Shown here piece by piece: positions 53,457 through 63,212 of a stretch of DNA of 64,000 nt. This DNA is from an uncultured Anaerolineae bacterium (GTDB taxonomy: Bacteria; Chloroflexota; Anaerolineae; JACIWP01): contig CALIBQ010000015.1 of the NCBI GenBank assembly GCA_938049385.1, positions 1 through 64,000 on the forward strand, written 5' to 3'. The first letter of the stretch is position 1; each line of letters starts with the position of its first letter. A program made the translations under genes and the position numbers. The notes beneath the pieces were generated by a model. It saw nothing but the letters and a program-made list of their open reading frames with translations, had not been told where the DNA came from and did no database searches.

Positions 53457-55358
53457 TCAAGGAGAGCGCTTCACCCCTTCCTGCATCAGCGGCCAGGCCC
53501 AGCCCACCCCCAGCTCAATCAGCTTGGCACGCGTGGGAATGCCCGTATCCTCGTCCCAGCCCATCATGGCGTAGTAGAGGCGGAGCGATTCTTGGAAGGC
53601 CTTGCGGTCCAGCGGCACGCCCTTGGGCGAGGCCTCGATGGGTTCGAAGAAGCGCGCCGGCAGGGTGTCATCCTTCGCTGTCATCCCGCGCCGCACGTTG
53701 ACCGCTCTTGCCAGTGTTACACTCCGCTCCCCCACCTTGGTCAGCTCAAACATGTTGGTGTTCCAGCCAGTGGCGGCCCGCACTGCTTCGGCGACCAGCG
53801 GGAAGTCGGTCATGTACGGCTGGCCGAAGCACAGCTCCAGCACGTTGAACAGGCTCCACCAGTGCACATCGTACACGAACAGCCGCACCTTCTCCGGCGT
53901 CAGCTCCGTCGCCCGGATGGGGTCCAAGATGCCCAGCGAGCGGATGCGGTTGAACATGGGGTTGTCCTCGTCCTCGTACCACACGTCATGCACGTTGTGC
54001 ACATGGTCGGCGCCAGTGGGGGAAACGGCATAGCCCAGCCCGGTGAGGTGCTTGGCGCGCGGCTCGTGCATGGGCAGTTCCTGTCCCTTCACATGCATGG
54101 CAAACTGCTCGGTGCCGCGCCCGATCTTCTTCGAAGCCCGGTACACTCCCTCGGCCAGCAGATCGCCGAAGCCCTGACGTTCGGCGATCATTTGCACGAG
54201 CTTGACCACCATATCCCCATCGCCGAAGCGAAGCTCCAGGCCGCCGGTATCCTCTTTGGTGATGAGGCCGCGCTCGAAGCACTCCATGGCCCAGGCGATG
54301 TTAACGCCGGCGGCAATCGTGTCAATGGTATACGCGTTGCAGATTTCGTTGGCCTTGCACAGCGCGACCAGGTCGTCCACGCCAACCAGTGAGCCGAGCG
54401 CGGCGCCGGTCTCGTATTCCGGTCCGCCGTAGGTGGGGCTGACCTCGTATGGCTCGTGGGCCTCCACGACACGCTTGCATTTGTTCCGGCAGGCGAAACA
54501 GCTCTCTCGGTCAATCAGCAGGGTCTCGGCAAGGGTGGCGCCGGTGATTTTTTCGGCGCCGGCAAAGGAGCCAGCGCGAAAGTTGTACGTCGGCAGGGCG
54601 CCGGCGGCGCTCAGCGCCTCCAAGCCGCCGATGGTCCCCAGATTCGTGTTGCATTCCTCCAGCGATGGCCCCCGCTCCCGATAGGCCTGGATACAGCGCT
54701 TAATGCCCTCCGGGTCCGCCACCGGCACCTGCTTGTTCGAACCCCGCACGTAGATGCCCTTCAGGCGTTTGGAGCCCATGACCGCGCCCATGCCGCACCG
54801 GCCGTAGAAATGGGTAATGTCATTGGCGATGCTGGCATAGCGCACCAGCTTCTCCGCCCCTGGCCCGATGGAGGCCGAACGGATGCGCCGCTCCCCTAGC
54901 TCGTCCTGCACCGCCTCCAGCGCCTCAGCGGTCTTCAGCCCCCACAGCCGGGAGGCATCGCGCAGTTCCGCCTGGCCGTCGTGGATCCAGAGGTACACCG
55001 GCTTTGGGGACTGCCCCTGGATGACGACAGCGTCAAAGCCGGCGAACTTCAGCTCGGCACCGAAGAACCCGCCTGACTCGCTCTCGCCGTAGCCGCCGGT
55101 GAGGGGGTTATAGGCGCCGGCGCTGTTGCGGCCGCTGTAGCCGATGGGCACGCCGGTCAGCACCCCGGTGGCGAAAATCAGCGGATTGTCCGGCCCCAAT
55201 GGGTCCGCGTCGCGGGGCGCCTCTTTCAGCAGGTAATAGGCGATGATGTTGCGCCCGCCCATATAGGTGCGGTAGAATTTGTCGTCGGGGGATTCCGTCC
55301 AGATGCGGCCGTCGGAAAGGTTGACCCGCAGGATTTTGCCCACATATCCGAATCCCAT
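53457..55358 (-). CDS. Aldehyde ferredoxin oxidoreductase family protein (tungsten-pterin enzyme)
   Basis: 633 aa. Oxidises aldehydes to acids with ferredoxin as electron acceptor in the best-known members. N-terminal domain GYVGKILRVNLSDGRI with YMGGRNIIAYYLL; SESGGFFGAELKFAGFDAVV; a cluster-binding CFACRNKC near residue 289 and a further Cys in LELCFGQ near 509 that together match the 4Fe-4S ligands. The set requires tungsten or molybdenum bis-pterin cofactor, so the organism likely has anaerobic metabolism. ATG at 55358 has GGAGG upstream and a good promoter. Confidence 0.93.
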   Translation of the reverse strand: MGFGYVGKILRVNLSDGRIWTESPDDKFYRTYMGGRNIIAYYLLKEAPRDADPLGPDNPLIFATGVLTGVPIGYSGRNSAGAYNPLTGGYGESESGGFFGAELKFAGFDAVVIQGQSPKPVYLWIHDGQAELRDASRLWGLKTAEALEAVQDELGERRIRSASIGPGAEKLVRYASIANDITHFYGRCGMGAVMGSKRLKGIYVRGSNKQVPVADPEGIKRCIQAYRERGPSLEECNTNLGTIGGLEALSAAGALPTYNFRAGSFAGAEKITGATLAETLLIDRESCFACRNKCKRVVEAHEPYEVSPTYGGPEYETGAALGSLVGVDDLVALCKANEICNAYTIDTIAAGVNIAWAMECFERGLITKEDTGGLELRFGDGDMVVKLVQMIAERQGFGDLLAEGVYRASKKIGRGTEQFAMHVKGQELPMHEPRAKHLTGLGYAVSPTGADHVHNVHDVWYEDEDNPMFNRIRSLGILDPIRATELTPEKVRLFVYDVHWWSLFNVLELCFGQPYMTDFPLVAEAVRAATGWNTNMFELTKVGERSVTLARAVNVRRGMTAKDDTLPARFFEPIEASPKGVPLDRKAFQESLRLYYAMMGWDEDTGIPTRAKLIELGVGWAWPLMQEGVKRSP

Positions 55359-55413
55359 GGCGCGCCTCCATCCTTGATTGGACTGGTGTTATGCTTGTCA
55401 GACCACTTTGCCC

Positions 55414-55442
55414 ATTATAGCATACGCGGTGGGTTTTGACAA
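55414..55442 (-). promoter_or_regulatory. AOR promoter sharing its -35 with the RidA promoter
   Basis: On the minus strand TTGTCA (55442-55437), 17-nt spacer, TATAAT (55419-55414). Its -35 hexamer covers five of the six bases of the plus-strand -35 of ridA. Confidence 0.8.
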
Positions 55443-55463
55443 CCGCCCACTGCATGGTATCAT
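55436..55463 (+). promoter_or_regulatory. RidA promoter sharing its -35 with the AOR promoter
   Basis: TTGACA (55436-55441), 16-nt spacer, TATCAT (55458-55463), 40 nt before the ATG of the RidA gene. It diverges from the AOR promoter with overlapping -35 elements. Confidence 0.8.
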
Positions 55464-55503
55464 GGCGGCAGTTTGCTCATATCCTGTCATTCGGAGGTGC
55501 ACC

Positions 55504-55887
55504 ATGTCCCGTGAGGTCATCGCCACATCGAAGGCGCCGGCCGCGGTCGGCCCCTATTCCCAGGCCATCAAGGCCAACGGCTTCGTCTTCACCGCCGGCC
55601 AGTTGGGGCTGGACCCCGCCGCCGGCAAGCTGGTCGAGGGTGACGTGACGGACCAGGCCCGCCAGGCCCTCAAGAATCTGCAGGCCATCCTGGAGGCCGC
55701 CGGCTCTTCTCTGGATCAGGTGGTGAAGGTCACTGTGTTCCTGAAGGACATCAACGACTTCAAGCGGGTCAACGAGGTCTATGCCGAGTTCTTCAAGGCC
55801 AATCCGCCGGCGCGCTCTGCCGTGCAGGTCGCCGCACTGCCGCTCGGCGGCCTGGTCGAGATCGAGGCTGTCGCAGTGGCTCCATAA
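55504..55887 (+). CDS. ridA: RidA family protein (reactive intermediate deaminase)
   Basis: 127 aa, trimeric YjgF/YER057c fold. It hydrolyses reactive enamine/imine intermediates released by PLP enzymes. Motifs: APAAVGPYSQAIKANGFVFTAG, the central NLQAILEAAGSSLDQVVKVT, and RSAVQVAALPLGGLVEIEAVA with the catalytic Arg near residue 105. ATG at 55504 follows GGAGGTGCACC; the ORF track starts 126 nt upstream, before the promoter. Ended by a strong terminator. Confidence 0.94.
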   Translation: MSREVIATSKAPAAVGPYSQAIKANGFVFTAGQLGLDPAAGKLVEGDVTDQARQALKNLQAILEAAGSSLDQVVKVTVFLKDINDFKRVNEVYAEFFKANPPARSAVQVAALPLGGLVEIEAVAVAP

Positions 55888-55894
55888 CGAAAAG

Positions 55895-55930
55895 CCTCCC
55901 GCAGGAACGCATCCTGCGGGAGGTCTCTTT
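55895..55930. terminator. Bidirectional intrinsic terminator
   Basis: CCTCCCGCAGGA and TCCTGCGGGAGG form a perfect 12-bp stem around ACGCA. On the plus side TCTCTTT follows, on the minus side GCTTTTCG. It ends both ridA (+) and the large secreted protein (-), whose stop codon touches the stem. Confidence 0.9.
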
Positions 55931-58900
55931 ATCGGCCCCCTCCGGCAAGGGAAAGGATGAAGGGTAGCAGTGTCCTCGCCATGCCGGCGCCCCGTAAGGT
56001 GACCATGCCGTCGGCGGGATTGCCGGCGTTGCTGAAGATCACCAGCGTGTCGTTCCAGATGCCCGATGCCGGCGGCGAGAAAGCGATGATGAAGCTCTCG
56101 TACTGGCCGCGCGGGATCACCACGGGGAACTGCGTGGGGCGCGTCAGGCGGAACGCCCTGCCATCCACGAACGACGCGCCGGTGATGACCAGGTTGGCAC
56201 AGCCGTTGGCGATGGGCGGGAAGGAGACCCATACCTCTTCCTGCGCGGTGCGGCCGGCCGGCAGGCTCCCGAAATCAATGCTCCGGCGGGAGACAGCGAT
56301 CCGCACCTCGCATGCCGGCGTGGTCGTCGGCGTGGGTGTTGGTCCCGCCGTAGCGGTCGCGGTGGGCGTCAGGGTGCTGGTGGCCGTGGGCGTTGTGGTC
56401 GGCGTGGGCGAAGGCGTGGCGGTGGGGACAGTCCCCGTCGGCGTCCATGTGGCGGTGGCTGTGGGCGTCGGGTTGTAGGTGTGCGTGGCTGTCGGCGTAA
56501 ATGTGCTCGTAGGTGTCGCCGTGCGCGTGGCAGTGGGCGTGGCAGTGGGCGTGGCGGTGGGCACAGCCGCCGGCACCTGATAGACGATCTGCAGTTTCGG
56601 GCGATTGGCAGGGACAACGGTGTATTCCGAGGAGGCGAAGCGGTAGTACAGGCTTCCCTGGCCCGGCCCCAGGAGCAGGACCCCAAAATTGCCGGCGGGA
56701 TTGCGCACCCAGTCTGCCACCAGCGAAGTGATATCGAAGTTCAGCCAGGTATTGACGTTCGATGCGGTCTGTATGGCGGCCGGCGTCGGGTCAAAGTCGC
56801 CGCCGGGCGTCTGCCAGGGAACGCCGGCACGCGCCAGGTTCCAGGTAGCCTGTGCCTCGTTCCAGGCGTTCAACACCCGATGCGCGGTGATGGTCATGGG
56901 CTGGCTGGGATAGCGGTAGGTGGGCCACAAGCTCAGCGTGGCCTGCAGTATCGCGGCGTGGGGCGGGATACTCGATAGGTCGAAGGCCACCAGCACGCGC
57001 AGGGCACTGTCAGCGCGTAGCCACAGCGCGTCCTCCATACCGTGCACTTGAGTGGGATTCCAGGCGTCCGGGCTGGTGTCCTGGACACCTTGATACCCTT
57101 CCAGCCCCCGCTGAAGCACGATGGTGGTGGGCACCGGCGTGGCCGTCGGCGTGGGCGTATAAATGGGCGTGGGTGTTGGTGTCGGCGTGGGGATGAAATA
57201 GCTGACGCTGAGGTAAGGGCGTTTGCCGGCATCCGCATATTCCCGCGAATAGGCCGAGTAGCGCACATACGGGTGCACACCCAGCTCACCGCGGATCAAC
57301 ACCCCTTCGTTGGGCAAGGCGCCGCTGACCCACTCCTGCACCAGCGGTGTGATGTCCCAGGAGACCCATCCCAGGCCCGTCAGGAGGGCGGCCGCCGCCG
57401 GCTCCCCGCGCCGATCGGCCGGCACGCCGTTGGCGCCTCCCACGGACCAGTTCTGCCCGACGGAAGCCTGTCCCCAAGTGGCTTCGTTTTCGACCCAGTG
57501 CCGGTTGACGGCATAGGCCCAGGCGTTCATGGTGTCCACTGCACTGCGCTCGCCGAAGTATAGGTACATCTGGGCGCTGGTGATGACGGCGTCGCGTGGG
57601 ATGGCGGAAAGGTCAAAGCGCAGGAGTATCTCCTGCCGGCTGTCCTCCACCACATGGAGCAGGGGGCTGGCGCCGAGATTCACCGCCGGCTGGTACAGGT
57701 CCAGCGTGGTATCCGCCTCCGCGAGAACATCGTCATGGCCGGATGCCGGCACGGTGGGGGTAGGGGTGCCGGCCGGCGTCGCAGTCATGGTTGGCGTCGG
57801 CGTGCGGGTCGGCGTGGCGGCGGATGACGTAGCGGTGCGCGTCGGGGTAGGGGTCGGTGTGTAGGTTGCCCCGCCCTGAGGGGTCACGGTAGGCGTGGGC
57901 GCGGGGAGGAGGGCCGGCTGGCGCTCGACCACCACCATGTGGATGATCTCATCCCCATCGCCGCGACAGTCAATGTGGAAATCGCTCCCGCCGGCCTGTC
58001 GGTTGGCGAGCCGCGCGTCGTAGAGCACGAAGCTCACACGCTTCCAGGTATTGGTGTTGGTCTTATACACGGTGCCGGCGCTTTCCTCCGGCGAGTTGGC
58101 GCCGTCGTACTTCAGCTCCCAGGCGTCATAGCCGCGGTCGAAGTACGTTACCGTGATGGTCACGGGCGCGGTGATAGTGAAAGCATCGTCCAGCTTGAAG
58201 AACATATAGGGGTTGCTGGTGGCCTGGTCGGTGCGGCGCGTGATCCAGCCCTCTTTCGTGCCGGCCAGATAGCTCACGTTCACCTCGTCCACCAGCGAGC
58301 CCTGCTGAATCTCATATCCCTCGCAGTAGTCCTGGGCGGTGCGCGAGGTCTGCTGGGGGTTGCAGAAGCCGTCCCGCCAGGTGATAGCGCGTGTGTCGCC
58401 GCCGGGCACGGTGTCATCCTGCACGAGCCATTCGCCGAAGTTGCCGCGCTCGGCGTACCAGTAAAAGCCGGACTCGCGCAGGGCGACCCAGGCCGCCGGC
58501 GCGGTCTCGACGCTTTGCCCCAGCATGCGGTTGGCGAAGCGCAGGATATCGGCGTTCGCAGTATCGGTGATGATCTGCCGGCCCAGCACCAGGTAATCGG
58601 CATGCTTGGCCAGCCCGCTCAGAATGCCCCAGTAGGCCAGCGTGGAATCAGCCAGGTAATAGGGGTAGGTCCCCTCCCAGGCCACCGGCACCTCGGTCCA
58701 GTGGAGCAGGATGGGGTCGTAGGCGCCACAGCGGTAGAGCGAATAGCCTGGATCGTCAATGACGGTGGCATCGGCATCGGCCGCCAGGCCGTTGTGCTTC
58801 AGGCCCACGTACAGCGAGGCGGCGTAATTGGTGAAATCACGGCGCTCGCAGGGTGAGAGGAAGCGCGGCGCGAACTGCAGGAAGAGGGTTTTATTGCGAA

Positions 58901-59567
58901 ACGCCTGGCGGTATATGTTGGTGATGGCGTTGACAGTGGCGATCCATTTGGCGCTGTCCAGGCCGGCGGCTTTCAGGCAGTCATTGGCGCTGGCCTCCGC
59001 CGGCGTCGTCTCGCCGTACATGCCGACCGAAACCTGCACCCAAGCGATGCGCGGGTCATTGTCATAGCGAGCCGCCAAGGCGCGCACGAAGTTACCGAAC
59101 TTCTGCTGATAGAGGGAATTCCAGTAATGAGGGATGCGCTTGCCACTGCAGTAGACGGAAGGGACGCCGGCGCTGTACACCCACAGCGGCGTGGCGCTGT
59201 CCGCCGGCGCCTCGTTGCGGAAGGTGTCCACGGCGATGCCGACTGGCTTGCCGGCGGCCGCCTGATTATCCAGCCAGGTGTCAATCAGCCCCCACTGATA
59301 CTGCCCCTCGGCCGGCTCCAGCGCGCTCCAGGACCAGTCCTGGTGTCCCCCCACGATGATGCCGGGATAGTTGGCCGGCGTCAGACCGGAGCGTCCATCG
59401 TCCTGGAAGACGTAAATGCCCGGCGAAGGGACGCGCGGGGCCGGAAACTGTGCGGATGGTTCTGCCGGCGCGTGGGCCGCGGCCGGCGCCACCCGGCCCA
59501 GTACAACCGTCATGCATACCAGCGCAAGCAGGAGCACGAACCAGCGCGCCAAAGAAGTGGTTTTCAT
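55929..59567 (-). CDS. Large secreted multidomain protein: glycosidase-like, two DNRLRE-type domains, ASH-like domain, Thr/Pro linkers
   Basis: 1212 aa. Signal peptide ([21 protein letters not shown]), then a TIM-barrel-like region to about 400 ([38 protein letters not shown]) and a beta domain to about 555. A Thr/Pro linker leads to a DNRLRE-like domain at about 625-795 ([28 protein letters not shown]). A short linker and a second such domain ([30 protein letters not shown]) end near 1015. A longer Thr/Pro linker precedes an ASH/choice-of-anchor-like beta domain ([20 protein letters not shown]) and the tail [14 protein letters not shown]. This looks like a surface-displayed glycan-binding or degrading protein; activity is unproven. 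Confidence 0.82.
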   Translation of the reverse strand: MKTTSLARWFVLLLALVCMTVVLGRVAPAAAHAPAEPSAQFPAPRVPSPGIYVFQDDGRSGLTPANYPGIIVGGHQDWSWSALEPAEGQYQWGLIDTWLDNQAAAGKPVGIAVDTFRNEAPADSATPLWVYSAGVPSVYCSGKRIPHYWNSLYQQKFGNFVRALAARYDNDPRIAWVQVSVGMYGETTPAEASANDCLKAAGLDSAKWIATVNAITNIYRQAFRNKTLFLQFAPRFLSPCERRDFTNYAASLYVGLKHNGLAADADATVIDDPGYSLYRCGAYDPILLHWTEVPVAWEGTYPYYLADSTLAYWGILSGLAKHADYLVLGRQIITDTANADILRFANRMLGQSVETAPAAWVALRESGFYWYAERGNFGEWLVQDDTVPGGDTRAITWRDGFCNPQQTSRTAQDYCEGYEIQQGSLVDEVNVSYLAGTKEGWITRRTDQATSNPYMFFKLDDAFTITAPVTITVTYFDRGYDAWELKYDGANSPEESAGTVYKTNTNTWKRVSFVLYDARLANRQAGGSDFHIDCRGDGDEIIHMVVVERQPALLPAPTPTVTPQGGATYTPTPTPTRTATSSAATPTRTPTPTMTATPAGTPTPTVPASGHDDVLAEADTTLDLYQPAVNLGASPLLHVVEDSRQEILLRFDLSAIPRDAVITSAQMYLYFGERSAVDTMNAWAYAVNRHWVENEATWGQASVGQNWSVGGANGVPADRRGEPAAAALLTGLGWVSWDITPLVQEWVSGALPNEGVLIRGELGVHPYVRYSAYSREYADAGKRPYLSVSYFIPTPTPTPTPIYTPTPTATPVPTTIVLQRGLEGYQGVQDTSPDAWNPTQVHGMEDALWLRADSALRVLVAFDLSSIPPHAAILQATLSLWPTYRYPSQPMTITAHRVLNAWNEAQATWNLARAGVPWQTPGGDFDPTPAAIQTASNVNTWLNFDITSLVADWVRNPAGNFGVLLLGPGQGSLYYRFASSEYTVVPANRPKLQIVYQVPAAVPTATPTATPTATRTATPTSTFTPTATHTYNPTPTATATWTPTGTVPTATPSPTPTTTPTATSTLTPTATATAGPTPTPTTTPACEVRIAVSRRSIDFGSLPAGRTAQEEVWVSFPPIANGCANLVITGASFVDGRAFRLTRPTQFPVVIPRGQYESFIIAFSPPASGIWNDTLVIFSNAGNPADGMVTLRGAGMARTLLPFILSLAGGGR

Positions 59568-59751
59568 TCAGATGGCTCCCGAATTGTGGATGAAGGGATA
59601 CAGGGAAAAGGCCGGCGTTGCGCAATTGCCCTGCACATTATATAATGACGGGGAAAATGATGTCCCGTCACGGCATGACAAACAGCCATTCTGCCCCTGA
59701 GTATAACAGACTGTTTGCAAAGGGACAAAATCGGTAAGAGAAGAGGCACGC

Positions 59752-60369
59752 ATGGCTCCACTGCAACAGGATAACCCCCTCGAAAGCTGGCAGGTGCTGG
59801 AGGAAAAGGTCGTCTATGACAACTTGCCTTGGCTGAGGTTGATCGAACAGCATGTCCTGCTCCCGAACGGCCGGCATATCGAGCGCTATCTCGTCAGCGA
59901 GGGGCTGGATGTGGTGATGATGTTCCCCGTGACTCCCGCCGGCGAGGTCATCTTCGTGGAGCAGTACAAGCACGGTATGGGCATGCTGTCGCTGGACCTG
60001 CCGGCCGGCTACATGGACAGCTCCGACAGCTCGCCCCTCTTTGCCGCCCAACGGGAGCTGGAAGAGGAGACTGGCTACCGCTCGGAGCGCTGGACGCATC
60101 TTGGGAGCCTGTTCATGAGCCCCAACCGCTCCCGCGGCCAGATTCACTACTTCTTGGCCGAGGAGTGTCAGCCGGCCGGCCACCAGCACCTGGACCCCAC
60201 GGAGGAACTGCGGGTGCGGTTGTTTCGATTGGAAGAGATCCCGGGAATGATGCTGGATGGGGCGGTGCTCACCATTTCCTCCATCGCTGGCATGGCGCTG
60301 GGACTGCTGGCGCTCCAGCAGGGCCTGACCCATCCGCAGGCCGGCCGAACCATATCTGACGGGCGTTGA
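59752..60369 (+). CDS. Nudix hydrolase (ADP-ribose pyrophosphatase-like)
   Basis: 205 aa. N-terminal WQVLEEKVVYDNLPWLRL as in ADP-ribose pyrophosphatases; the Nudix box reads GYMDSSDSSPLFAAQRELEE followed by ETG, with Asp for the first Glu and one extra residue before RELEEE. Catalytic Glu residues are kept. It would hydrolyse nucleoside diphosphates linked to another group. It overlaps in-frame spacing with the next gene (TTGAG at 60366), suggesting an operon. Confidence 0.87.
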   Translation: MAPLQQDNPLESWQVLEEKVVYDNLPWLRLIEQHVLLPNGRHIERYLVSEGLDVVMMFPVTPAGEVIFVEQYKHGMGMLSLDLPAGYMDSSDSSPLFAAQRELEEETGYRSERWTHLGSLFMSPNRSRGQIHYFLAEECQPAGHQHLDPTEELRVRLFRLEEIPGMMLDGAVLTISSIAGMALGLLALQQGLTHPQAGRTISDGR

Positions 60370-60374
60370 GCCGC

Positions 60375-61430
60375 ATGCCTGAGCTGACACAGGTTGAGAT
60401 ACTCCCGGAAAAGGCCGCAGAGGTGCCAGGAGAGCCGGCAAAGGCTCCCCGCCGCATGGCTCTCCACAAGCTGACCCGCTGGGGACTGCGCGCCGTTGGC
60501 CCCCTCATCCTGGTTACCATCCTGCTGTTCGGTGTGGACCTTTCGCAGGCCCTTTCCCTGTTGATCCATGTTTCCATCCCTCTGCTGATTGTCTCCTGGT
60601 TCGTGATCTTTCCGATTGTGGTGCTCATGCGTTCCCTGCGCTGGCATATCATCGCCCGCATTTATGGTATTCGCCAGTCCTTTGTCATGAGCATCGTGCT
60701 GTACTTCATCGGCTTTTCCGCCGGCTTCCTCATCTCTGACAGCATCAGTGCCTTTGTGCGCTCGGTCTTTCTGAACCGCGACGGCTACCGCTGGTCCGTT
60801 TCCATCCTGACGCCCTTCTGGGAGAAGACGGTGGAGCTGATCGCCATCCTGCTGTCAGGGCTGATTGCCTTCGCGGCACTGCCACAGGTCATCCTTTCCC
60901 GCGGCTTGCTGATCATGACGCTGAACCTGGGTGCCGGCATCATCGCCGCCACCGCGCTCCTGCTCTCCCCGAGGGTCCAGTCCTGGGCCTTCGAACGCCT
61001 CTTCCCCTGGCTGGTGCGGCGCGTGCCCAGGATTCGTGAGGAGCAGGGGGCGGTCTTGCTGGAGGAATTCCGCCGCATGCGGCCAGGCGCGGTCATCGGA
61101 TTGACCCTCTTCTCCATCGCCACGCGCCTGCTGTACTTCTATTCGCTGTACCTGGTCGGCCTGGCGATGAACTGCCCGCTCACTTTCTGGCAGGTCAGCG
61201 TGGTGATGGCGCTGGTCAGCCTGGTGACCATGATCCCTATTGGCATCGGGGGTATCGGCACCCGAGATATGATCATGATCCCGACCTTCAGCCTGTTCGG
61301 TCAGCCGGCGGAACAGGCTATCGCCTTCTCTTTCCTGATCCTCCTTACCAACGTTCTCTGGCGGGCATTGGGGTCGTTGGCGTGGATGTTCCTGCCGCGC
61401 TATCTGCCGGCGCTGGAAGACACTCCGTAA
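60375..61430 (+). CDS. Flippase-like membrane protein (lysylphosphatidylglycerol synthase transmembrane / UPF0104 type)
   Basis: 351 aa with about 8 membrane helices. Basic N-terminal region, then WFVIFPIVVLMRSLRWHIIA and, in the C-terminal half, MIPIGIGGIGTRDMIMIPTF, the pattern of the AglD/MprF-type integral membrane family that moves or modifies lipid-linked molecules. An in-frame TTG at 60366 overlaps the Nudix stop, but I take the ATG at 60375; neither has a strong ribosome binding site. Likely part of a lipid/glycan unit with the following genes. Confidence 0.82.
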   Translation: MPELTQVEILPEKAAEVPGEPAKAPRRMALHKLTRWGLRAVGPLILVTILLFGVDLSQALSLLIHVSIPLLIVSWFVIFPIVVLMRSLRWHIIARIYGIRQSFVMSIVLYFIGFSAGFLISDSISAFVRSVFLNRDGYRWSVSILTPFWEKTVELIAILLSGLIAFAALPQVILSRGLLIMTLNLGAGIIAATALLLSPRVQSWAFERLFPWLVRRVPRIREEQGAVLLEEFRRMRPGAVIGLTLFSIATRLLYFYSLYLVGLAMNCPLTFWQVSVVMALVSLVTMIPIGIGGIGTRDMIMIPTFSLFGQPAEQAIAFSFLILLTNVLWRALGSLAWMFLPRYLPALEDTP

Positions 61431-61489
61431 AGATGCGGCATTCAGCGATTCTTCAGCCACTGTTCGATTAACCGTACACTGGAGGAAAG

Positions 61490-63178
61490 ATGACAATGGC
61501 TTCTGGTGAGCCATCTCGCACGCTCGTCGTTGGCTTTGATGGTGCCACCTTTGACCAGATTCTACCCCTGGTCCAGCAGGGGCGCCTGCCGCATATCCGC
61601 GGCCTGCTGGAGCGCGGCAGTTGGGGGCCGCTTCGGAGCACTATCCCGCCGGTAACCGCGCCGGCCTGGAGCAGTTTCATGACCGGTGTCAACCCCGGCC
61701 GGCACGGCATCTATGACTTCCGCTACCGCCAGGCTGGCACCTATGAACTGCGCACCAATAACCTTACCCTGAACCGCGCCCCCACCCTCTGGGAGGTGCT
61801 GAGCCGGCACGGCATGCGGTGCTGTGTGATCAATATGCCGGCTTCCTGGCCGCCGCGCCCCATCAACGGATATTGGGTCACGGGGATATTGACGCCGGCG
61901 GACGCTGAGACCTATACCTATCCCCCCGAACTGACAAGGCAAATCCTGCAGGCCATTCCCGATTACGAGGTCTGGCCGACCAGCGTCTTCCACCCTAAGG
62001 GGCGCGAGCGCGAGTTCCTGCAGGCCATTGAAGGGCTGACCTGGAAGCGGGTAGAGCTGTTCCGCTTCCTACAGGGGCTGGGAAAATGGGATGCCGGCAT
62101 GATCGTCTTCATGGGGGCGGACCAGGTTCAGCATGCCATGTGGCATTTCCAGGACCCGACGCACCCGCAGTATGACCCGGACGCGCCGGCGGAATTCCGG
62201 GACGCCATCGCCCACACGTACGAAGAGATTGATGCGGCTGTTGGGACGATCCTGGCGGAAGCCGGCGAGGATGTCAACGTCTTCCTGGTCTCTGACCACG
62301 GCTTCGGCCCGTTGGACGATTGGTTCCACATCAACACCTGGCTCATTCAGGAAAGGCTGATGGTGCTGAAGCCGCGAGCGCTGAGCCGGCTGAAATACCG
62401 GCTGTTTTCCCTGGGCATTACCCCGCTGAACATTTACGAGTGGGCGCTGAAGCTCCGGCTGAACCGGGCGGTGGCACGCACCACGCGCCAGCGCCGTGAG
62501 GAGACGTTTGCACTGCTCCGCCGGCTGTTCGTCTCCTTTGATGATGTGGATTGGAGTCGCACCGTCGCTTACTCGATGGGGAACGTCGGGCCGATTTTCG
62601 TCAACCTGGCCGGCCGCGAACCAGAGGGCTGTGTGCCGCCCGAACGCTACGAGGAAACGCTCGAGATGATTGCGGAGCGTCTGCGCGGCATCGTAGACCC
62701 ACGGACAGGCCGGCCGCTGGTCACGGAAATAATCTTCGGCAAAGATGTGTATCATGGACCGTACGCGCCCAGCGGCCCCGACATCACGGTCTTTATGCGC
62801 GACATGCGGGTCTGTGCCTACGGTAACACCGAGTTTGCCTCGCACCGATGGTTGACGCCGACGTCTGGCCGGACGGGCTGGCACCGTATGGAGGGCATCC
62901 TGGTGGCGGCCGGCCCGGGCATCCGCCAGGGCGAACAAATCGCCGGCGCCCGCCTGTGGGACATCTATCCCACACTGCTGGCCCTGATGGATGTGCCCAT
63001 CCCGGCCGGCCTGGACGGCCAACCCCTGCTCTCCCTCCTGCGCGATGCTGTGCGGGAAAGGGTGCGGTATGACTCCCAGGGGCTTGAGCAGTACTTTCAG
63101 GGCGCGGAAAAGGTTGGCTATTCCGAAGAGGAAGAGGAAATGATGGAGCGGCATTTGAAAGGGCTGGGCTATGTTTGA
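61490..63178 (+). CDS. Type I phosphodiesterase/nucleotide pyrophosphatase family protein
   Basis: 562 aa, alkaline-phosphatase-superfamily fold. Metal and nucleophile motifs: VVGFDGATFDQI near residue 15, TIPPVTAPAWSSFMTGVNPG (Thr nucleophile near 56), GADQVQHAMWHF near 210, VSDHGFGPLDDWFHINTWL near 268, and a late VAAGPGIRQG. Members hydrolyse phosphodiesters or transfer phosphoryl groups on lipids and glycans. GGAGGAAAG precedes the ATG. No signal peptide is seen, so it may act in the cytoplasm. Confidence 0.88.
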   Translation: MTMASGEPSRTLVVGFDGATFDQILPLVQQGRLPHIRGLLERGSWGPLRSTIPPVTAPAWSSFMTGVNPGRHGIYDFRYRQAGTYELRTNNLTLNRAPTLWEVLSRHGMRCCVINMPASWPPRPINGYWVTGILTPADAETYTYPPELTRQILQAIPDYEVWPTSVFHPKGREREFLQAIEGLTWKRVELFRFLQGLGKWDAGMIVFMGADQVQHAMWHFQDPTHPQYDPDAPAEFRDAIAHTYEEIDAAVGTILAEAGEDVNVFLVSDHGFGPLDDWFHINTWLIQERLMVLKPRALSRLKYRLFSLGITPLNIYEWALKLRLNRAVARTTRQRREETFALLRRLFVSFDDVDWSRTVAYSMGNVGPIFVNLAGREPEGCVPPERYEETLEMIAERLRGIVDPRTGRPLVTEIIFGKDVYHGPYAPSGPDITVFMRDMRVCAYGNTEFASHRWLTPTSGRTGWHRMEGILVAAGPGIRQGEQIAGARLWDIYPTLLALMDVPIPAGLDGQPLLSLLRDAVRERVRYDSQGLEQYFQGAEKVGYSEEEEEMMERHLKGLGYV

Positions 63179-63212
63179 TGCCGCTCGGCGTACACGGTGA
63201 AGGGCGCGACCG

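Noticed and set aside
59637-59707. Promoters between the large secreted protein and the Nudix gene
   Set aside because: TATAAT-like hexamers occur on both strands (CATTATATAATG and TATAAC), but I found no acceptable -35 at 15-19 nt for either.
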